Position numbers and translations under genes: made by a program. A stretch of DNA of 25,107 nt from a virus. The stretch lies in the IMG/VR virus record IMGVR_UViG_3300044955_000198, positions 1 to 25,107 of that record. One strand, given 5' to 3'. Below are positions 20,782-25,107 of this stretch, one piece after another. Every line of letters begins with the position of its first letter. Within the stretch, counting starts at the first letter, position 1. Under the pieces are notes generated by a model. That model searched no databases and was not told the origin of the DNA. It saw only the letters and a program-made list of their open reading frames with translations.

Positions 20782-21167
20782 TAGAAGGGCACCTCGGGGG
20801 TCATGGCGTCGAGCCGCGTGCGGTCCTTGGCGGCAAGCTCACGCAGGTGGTCGCAGTAGCCGGTGACGACCGCGTCAAGAAAGCGGTCCCATTCGGCTTC
20901 GGTCAGGGTGGCGAGATCGGACTTACCGATGCTCTCGAGATATTCGCCGCCCAACTGGCCGCCGACGGTCATCGCCTCGCTCTCGTTCGGGGTGGGATCA
21001 ATCATGCCCTTCCTCCCATGGCAGATGTCTTGGCAGGCGCGGCTGCAGAGCTGCTTGCGGCTGGCATCCCGCCGGCGGTCGGAGAGACGGAAGACTGGAT
21101 TGAACCAGCCGAAGCCCCGGGGCTCACGGTGGCAGACGGCGCAGAGGGCTGGGTGGGCTTGGCGCAT
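20781..21167 (-). CDS. DUF6511 family protein with Cys-rich N-terminus
   Basis: This 128-residue protein starts MRQAHPALCAVCHREPRGFG, WFNPVFRLSDRRRDASRKQL, then CSRACQDICHGRKGMIDPTP. The CxxC pair (9/12) together with the later Cys/His cluster (41/45/49) suggests a zinc-binding fold. The second half is helical (DLATLTEAEWDRFLDAVVTG, YCDHLRELAAKDRTRLDAM). It fits the DUF6511 family of Rhodobacteraceae phages; its role is unknown but it always seems tied to replication genes. Its first 166 bases overlap the helicase gene in another frame. Confidence 0.85.
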   Translation of the reverse strand: MRQAHPALCAVCHREPRGFGWFNPVFRLSDRRRDASRKQLCSRACQDICHGRKGMIDPTPNESEAMTVGGQLGGEYLESIGKSDLATLTEAEWDRFLDAVVTGYCDHLRELAAKDRTRLDAMTPEVPF

Positions 21168-22741
21168 GGGGCGAACCTGTAGCCGGAGATTTCGAAGTAG
21201 CGGCCCGAGGGGCGGACCGAGATTCCGCTGGGGCGCGCGAGGCGGCTCACCTGCGCGATAGCCTCATCCACGCTGAGCGGCACGGGCAGCCCCGGCGCAC
21301 GCTTCCGCCACCATTCGGCGGCCTTCTGGCGCGCATAGCCCTGATGCTCGAAGCAGATCCATTCGTTGTAGGTGGTGAGACCGCAGCTATAGGTGACCTT
21401 GAGCGTGGGCCGCCCGCCGCGTTTGTCGTGACGGCTGTAGGATACGCCGCTCACCTGCAGCCATTGAGACGCTTTTGGGGACAGGACCGGCAGCGCGGCT
21501 GCAGTCGGCGTAATCTTCACCTCACGGGCCGGGAAGACATAGCCACAGTCCGGACACTCGGTCGCCGAGAGCGCGACAATGCTTTCGCATTCCGGGCAGA
21601 CCTTGGTCGGCGCCTCACCATCGCCGCCGTCTCCAGGACGCTTCGGGCGGACGAGATCGATCGGCCCGTGAAGGCGCACATTGCCGGCAAAGTCGAGAAC
21701 GAGGCAGTTTTCCTTGCCCGGTGCCAACCGCGTGCCCCGGCCAACCATCTGGACGTAAAGCCCGGCGGATTTCGTGGGGCGCAGAAGCGCGATGAGATCA
21801 ACCGCGGGAGCATTGAACCCGGTGGTCAGCACGCCCATCGAGGCCAGCGCCCGGATCTCTCCACGTTTGAAGGCGCCGATGATGCTATCGCGCTCATCCT
21901 TCGGCGTGTCTCCGAAAATCGTCTCACAGCTGATGCCGCGCCGCCGGAACTCTTCGGCTACATGTTGGGAATGCTCGACGCCCGAGCAGAAAGCGAGCCA
22001 GGACTTCCGGTCTTTGCCGTGTACCATGATCTCGGCCACGGCCGCTCGCGTGATCGCCTCCTGGTCGACCGCCGCCGCCAGATCGCGGGCAATGAACTCG
22101 CCAGCACGGGTGCCGACCTTCGACACATCGAGCCGGGTGACAGGTTGCTTGGAGATAAGCGGGCTGAGATAGCCTTGGTCGATCAACTCCCGGACCGGCG
22201 CCTCGTAGGCGATGTCGGTGAAGAGCGCGTTCTGCCCCTCGTGCAGCATCCCGCAGTCGAGGCGGAATGGTGTGGCGGTCAGCCCGATCACCTTCAGCGC
22301 CGGGTTGATCTCCTTCAGTGAATCGAGGAAGCGCCGATACATCGTGCTCGATTTGCCGGGGATCAGATGCGCCTCGTCGATCAGCACGAGATCCGTGTGG
22401 CCAACCTCCTGTGCGCGGCGGTGGATCGACTGGATGCCCGCGAACAGGATCCGCGCCTGCGCCTCGCGCTTGCCCAGACCCGCCGAATAGATGCCCGCTG
22501 GCGCGTCGGGCCAAAGACCGATCATCTCGGCATAGTTCTGCGCGATCAGCTCGCGCACATGGGTCACGATCAGGATGCGCTGATCGGGCCAGGCCTTCAG
22601 CACGCCTTCGATGAAGGCGGCCATGACGAGGCTTTTGCCACCCGCCGTCGGGATGACCACCAGCGGATTGCCGATGTTAGTTTGGAAATAGCCGTAGATC
22701 GAAGATATCGCGGCGTTTTGGTATGGGCGCAGGGTCAGCAT
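21002..22741 (-). CDS. DEAD/DEAH-box helicase (SF2) with zinc ribbon
   Basis: This 579-residue protein has all SF2 motifs: Walker A PTAGGKS (31-37), DEAH (122-125), TAT in LTATPFR (154-160), and QMVGRGTR (331-338). A zinc ribbon with C382, C385, C396 and C399 (CPEC...CPDCGY) follows, then a domain with YNEWICFEHQGYARQKAAEW. It should unwind DNA during phage replication or recombination. The last 55 residues are Ala/Ser/Pro-rich and low in complexity; they coincide with the overlapping start of the DUF6511 gene. The start at 22741 overlaps the nuclease stop by seven bases. Confidence 0.92.
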   Translation of the reverse strand: MLTLRPYQNAAISSIYGYFQTNIGNPLVVIPTAGGKSLVMAAFIEGVLKAWPDQRILIVTHVRELIAQNYAEMIGLWPDAPAGIYSAGLGKREAQARILFAGIQSIHRRAQEVGHTDLVLIDEAHLIPGKSSTMYRRFLDSLKEINPALKVIGLTATPFRLDCGMLHEGQNALFTDIAYEAPVRELIDQGYLSPLISKQPVTRLDVSKVGTRAGEFIARDLAAAVDQEAITRAAVAEIMVHGKDRKSWLAFCSGVEHSQHVAEEFRRRGISCETIFGDTPKDERDSIIGAFKRGEIRALASMGVLTTGFNAPAVDLIALLRPTKSAGLYVQMVGRGTRLAPGKENCLVLDFAGNVRLHGPIDLVRPKRPGDGGDGEAPTKVCPECESIVALSATECPDCGYVFPAREVKITPTAAALPVLSPKASQWLQVSGVSYSRHDKRGGRPTLKVTYSCGLTTYNEWICFEHQGYARQKAAEWWRKRAPGLPVPLSVDEAIAQVSRLARPSGISVRPSGRYFEISGYRFAPCAKPTQPSAPSATVSPGASAGSIQSSVSPTAGGMPAASSSAAAPAKTSAMGGRA

Positions 22742-23679
22742 GGCGCGGCCTCCGTGGTACGGGCGTCATTTGACCAGGAGGAGCCATCGGCCATGCGGTA
22801 GGTGACGATGTCGTCTCCCGCATCGATGACCTCACCCGGCACGAGATCGGGGACGAAGAGGTGTTTGTCGCAGGCCGCACGCTGCTCGGCCGGAGCCAGC
22901 ATCCGGTCGTGGCGGGCGCAGTGCCACCCGCCGTCGATCGGCGTCGCGTGCAGGCATGATCGGCAAGTTACGGCAGCACCGCCACCTTCGTGGCAAGCAG
23001 CATGGTGATCGCAGAAACGGCATTCAAACCAGGCCGGGTCCTCGCTGATCCGCGCCGGCGGATGCTGCGCGAATATGATCCGGCCGGCTTTCTCCAGAAG
23101 CCTCTCGGCCATGGCGCGGTCGACCTTGATGCGTTCGATATGCAGCGCGTCAGTATTCTTGCAGACCGCCATGTAAAGCGCCCGGGTGATTCCGGTCAGG
23201 TGCATGTAGATCTGCATCTGCGCCGCGTGCTGCGGCTTCGACAGCACCACGCCTTTCGCGCTCAAATCAGAAAAGCTCTTAACGCCATGTGTCTTGAACT
23301 CCAGCACATGCCAGGTTTTCGGCGCCTCAAGCAGACCGAGCGCGACGCCATCCAGCGAGCCACCGAAATGACCTCCATGGGCCTCCACGCGGACTTGACG
23401 TCCTGTTTCTGGATCCACTTCCAACACGGTCGCACCGGTGGCGCGCAGGTTGCGGACCATACGATCCTCTTCCAGCTGGCCTGTCTCGAACAAACGCAAC
23501 AGCCGGCCGGAAAATCGTGACGGCGACACCCAGCGGAAATCATACCAGAGCGCGCGTGCGCAGGATTTACCGATGATTGATGCGCCGAGGTGATCACGGA
23601 AACCATCGCCCTGGCGGGCCTCGTAATCGGCGTATATCGCCGTCAGTGTCGGCGTGGGGGCTTCGGGAAGCTCTGCCAT
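22735..23679 (-). CDS. PD-(D/E)XK nuclease, Cas4/RecB-like
   Basis: The product is 314 residues from the ATG at 23679, which overlaps the preceding stop (TGATG). The nuclease core shows GGSLDGVAL (D110), HVLEFKTHG (E127, K129) and QMQIYMHLTG (Q154, Y158), the PD-(D/E)XK motif II-III-QxxxY arrangement of the RecB/Cas4 group. Downstream lie CRFCDHHAACHEG and further Cys residues (CRSC, C...H), which may bind zinc or an iron-sulfur cluster as in Cas4. It probably acts as a phage exonuclease in recombination, together with the ATPase and helicase encoded beside it. Confidence 0.87.
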   Translation of the reverse strand: MAELPEAPTPTLTAIYADYEARQGDGFRDHLGASIIGKSCARALWYDFRWVSPSRFSGRLLRLFETGQLEEDRMVRNLRATGATVLEVDPETGRQVRVEAHGGHFGGSLDGVALGLLEAPKTWHVLEFKTHGVKSFSDLSAKGVVLSKPQHAAQMQIYMHLTGITRALYMAVCKNTDALHIERIKVDRAMAERLLEKAGRIIFAQHPPARISEDPAWFECRFCDHHAACHEGGGAAVTCRSCLHATPIDGGWHCARHDRMLAPAEQRAACDKHLFVPDLVPGEVIDAGDDIVTYRMADGSSWSNDARTTEAAPC

Positions 23680-24041
23680 CACAGACCCTCCCGTTCGCTG
23701 CGCGCCTGCGCCTCGGCCAGAATGCTCTCCCAGGCCTCAGGGTCATGGCGTTCGCGCAGGATGCCGATCAGCGCGTCCTTTAGCTTTTCGCGGCGACGGC
23801 GGCCGGTGCCTTGGGCCAAGAGTTCCGCGCGCTCGCGGCACAGGTGGCGAAGGGCCGTGCGGGCCCGGTGGAACCAATCCGGATCGATCGGCTTCTGGCC
23901 GCGCTGGCGGGCAAGATCGGCCGTCGCGATCTGCGTGCGGATCTTGGCGATGGCATCGTCGAGTTCGATCAGCCGCCGCTGATCATCAGGCAAGCCGGGG
24001 CTGTTCACGGCCACGGGGGCCGCGTTGGTCATGTCAGTCAT
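23679..24041 (-). CDS. Small helical phage protein of unknown function
   Basis: This 120-residue protein starts MTDMTNAAPVAVNSPGLPDD. It is almost wholly helical and charged (QRRLIELDDAIAKIRTQIAT, RARTALRHLCRERAELLAQG, REKLKDALIGILRERHDPEA), with coiled-coil character. No motif is recognised. GAGGAT lies seven bases before the ATG. It is coupled by TGATG to the nuclease gene, so a helper role in recombination or replication is possible. Confidence 0.78.
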   Translation of the reverse strand: MTDMTNAAPVAVNSPGLPDDQRRLIELDDAIAKIRTQIATADLARQRGQKPIDPDWFHRARTALRHLCRERAELLAQGTGRRRREKLKDALIGILRERHDPEAWESILAEAQARSEREGL

Positions 24042-24105
24042 GGAAATATCCTCAGGTAGGGTTACGCGCTGCCGCGTCAGTCAGGGCGCAGGGCAGCGCG
24101 AAGGC

Positions 24106-24606
24106 TCAGCCCTTCTTGTTCCAGGGCGCGGAAGCCATCTTCGGCGGCTCCGATGGGGCGGTTGAATTGGCCGCAGGCTTCGCCATGTGGGCGGATGGGG
24201 CTGCATCCTTTTCGGGAGGCAGATAGGCAATCGCGTTGCTTTCTCCATATCCGTTCTTCGGAGGCTTGATCTTCACCTGGATCGTCATCGGGATCAGGTG
24301 CAGTTCCTCGCTGTCGCTGACATGCATCCGGCCCGTCGCATGGCAGATTGCCGACAGCGTCCGCTGTGCGATCTCGACCGTGGTGGGGTTCGGATTCACC
24401 AGGTTCAGCTGATCAAAGATCTTCCGGCCCTTATGCTGGCCATCCAAAATATCCAACATCAGCCAGAGAAACTGACCCATACCGTTGCGGGTCACGCGCA
24501 TCTCGCTCTCGACGATCTGAGCGCGGTATTTACCTGCGGGCAGCAGCTCATAGGGGGTGGTGGGTTCAACGCTGGTGGCGTCAAATGACGTATCAAAACG
24601 TGCCAT
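24106..24606 (-). CDS. DUF669 family phage protein, likely single-strand DNA-binding
   Basis: The product is 166 residues from the ATG at 24606, with AAGGA seven bases ahead; an ATG two codons earlier is too close. It reads MARFDTSFDATSVEPTTPYE, LLPAGKYRAQIVESEM, then GMGQFLWLMLDILDGQHKGR, KIFDQLNLVNPNPTTVEIAQ. That is the DUF669 pattern, a beta-barrel similar to single-strand binding proteins. The C-terminus is disordered and ends SAPWNKKG. The gene stands next to a RecA/Sak4-like ATPase, which agrees with a role in recombination. Confidence 0.88.
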   Translation of the reverse strand: MARFDTSFDATSVEPTTPYELLPAGKYRAQIVESEMRVTRNGMGQFLWLMLDILDGQHKGRKIFDQLNLVNPNPTTVEIAQRTLSAICHATGRMHVSDSEELHLIPMTIQVKIKPPKNGYGESNAIAYLPPEKDAAPSAHMAKPAANSTAPSEPPKMASAPWNKKG

Positions 24607-24627
24607 GGTCATATCCTTTCAAGGCAA

Positions 24628-25107
24628 TCATTGGGATTGGGGCATGGCTGCGAGGAACTCTGACCACGAAAGCGGCAGAGTGTCCGGCAGGCCGTAACGG
24701 TTCTTGGCGAGAAAGGCGGGGCGCTCCTCGGTGTGCATGACGCGCGCACCGGACCCAAGCGCCCGGGTCACCTTCTTGTTGAAGCCGACATCGGATTTGG
24801 CGACCGAGATCTGGTAGTTGGCAAAAAGCACCACATCAGAATGCTCCTGCAGAAGCGCAGAGGCGCGGGTCTGCAGCTTGATCACATACCGGTCGTAAGG
24901 CTCATGCTCAGGGCTGTCGAAACGCTTGATGTCGGTATGGGCGATCTGGATGACCACCATGCCCTTCCTGTCCCGTAGCGCATTCAGCTTGTCGAGATAT
25001 TCACGCCAAATGGTCAGCCCCTCGGCATAGCCCTTGCCAAAGCCCGGGGTTTCGATCGACTGCCAGCCATTGCGTTTGCACGCCTCAGCCCAGATCAGCG
25101 GCTCAAG
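24628..25107 (-). CDS. Phage nucleotide-binding ATPase (AAA_24/Sak4-like), C-terminal part, cut by window edge
   Basis: The frame enters at base 25107 and is open to a stop at 24628, giving 159 residues. It contains GYAEGLTIWREYLDKLNALR, VVIQIAHTDIKRFDSPEHEP, YDRYVIKLQTRASALLQEHS and DVVLFANYQISVAK. This is the C-terminal half typical of the RecA-like AAA_24 phage ATPases related to Sak4. The Walker A lies outside the window. Such proteins load or replace recombinases in single-strand annealing. It precedes the DUF669 gene by about 20 bases. Confidence 0.87.
   Translation of the reverse strand, partial: LEPLIWAEACKRNGWQSIETPGFGKGYAEGLTIWREYLDKLNALRDRKGMVVIQIAHTDIKRFDSPEHEPYDRYVIKLQTRASALLQEHSDVVLFANYQISVAKSDVGFNKKVTRALGSGARVMHTEERPAFLAKNRYGLPDTLPLSWSEFLAAMPQSQ

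Noticed and set aside
19783-20784. Plus-strand ORF of 333 codons opposite the primase gene
   Set aside because: Mirror of the primase codon pattern; no domain.

Overview
The window looks like part of a lambda-type siphovirus prophage (or closely related phage genome) in an alphaproteobacterium, most likely of the Rhodobacterales. I infer the host from the protein families and codon style: DUF6511, DUF6362, DUF6441, a DUF7220-like membrane protein and the GpA/portal/capsid set resemble those common in Rhodobacteraceae prophages. No integrase, repressor, lysis gene, tRNA or host marker gene is visible, and both window ends cut a gene, so prophage versus virion cannot be settled. Nearly all phage genes read right to left (minus strand).

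Right part (25107 to about 16940), replication and recombination: an AAA ATPase (cut by the window edge), a DUF669 protein, a small unknown, a PD-(D/E)XK nuclease, an SF2 DEAD/DEAH helicase, a DUF6511 protein, a large primase-polymerase/helicase, a possible 46-residue ORF, an AT-rich gap, a RuvC-like resolvase, a 65-residue unknown and a DUF6362 protein. Most neighbours overlap by a few bases (ATGA, TGATG, TAATG), so this is a translationally coupled operon. It ends in a GC stem plus T-tract at 16944-16981. A 405-bp gap with GAAACGAAAC-type repeats follows, then a ParB-DNA methyltransferase fusion, a small membrane protein and a small HTH-like protein.

Left part (14576 to 1), morphogenesis in the exact lambda order: small terminase (Nu1-like), large terminase (GpA-like), W, portal B, protease C, decoration D, capsid E, FII-like, Z-like (DUF6441), U-like, tail tube V-like, G and G-T by -1 frameshift, and the start of the tape measure H. 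The 220-bp leader before the small terminase, where lambda has cos, is packed with inverted repeats and a plus-strand terminator.

Cargo genes sit at four junctions of this late cluster: DUF1186/SEC-C (plus strand) between A and W; ParDE (minus strand) between Z and U; bactofilin plus a membrane-anchored SNase-like nuclease (plus strand) between U and V; HigBA (plus strand) between G-T and H. Several carry their own promoter- or operator-like sequences.

The most notable feature is the large terminase. Its Walker A motif is interrupted right after the lysine by an intein with an Ala at position 1 and the Trp-Cys-Thr signature of class 3 inteins. That intein is divided over two overlapping ORFs, the second with its own Shine-Dalgarno and ATG. 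It is either a naturally split class 3 intein or a one-base frameshift in an intact intein of 411 residues. The second notable feature is a textbook A_AAA_AAC slippery site that joins G to a Cys-rich T domain in one continuous frame.
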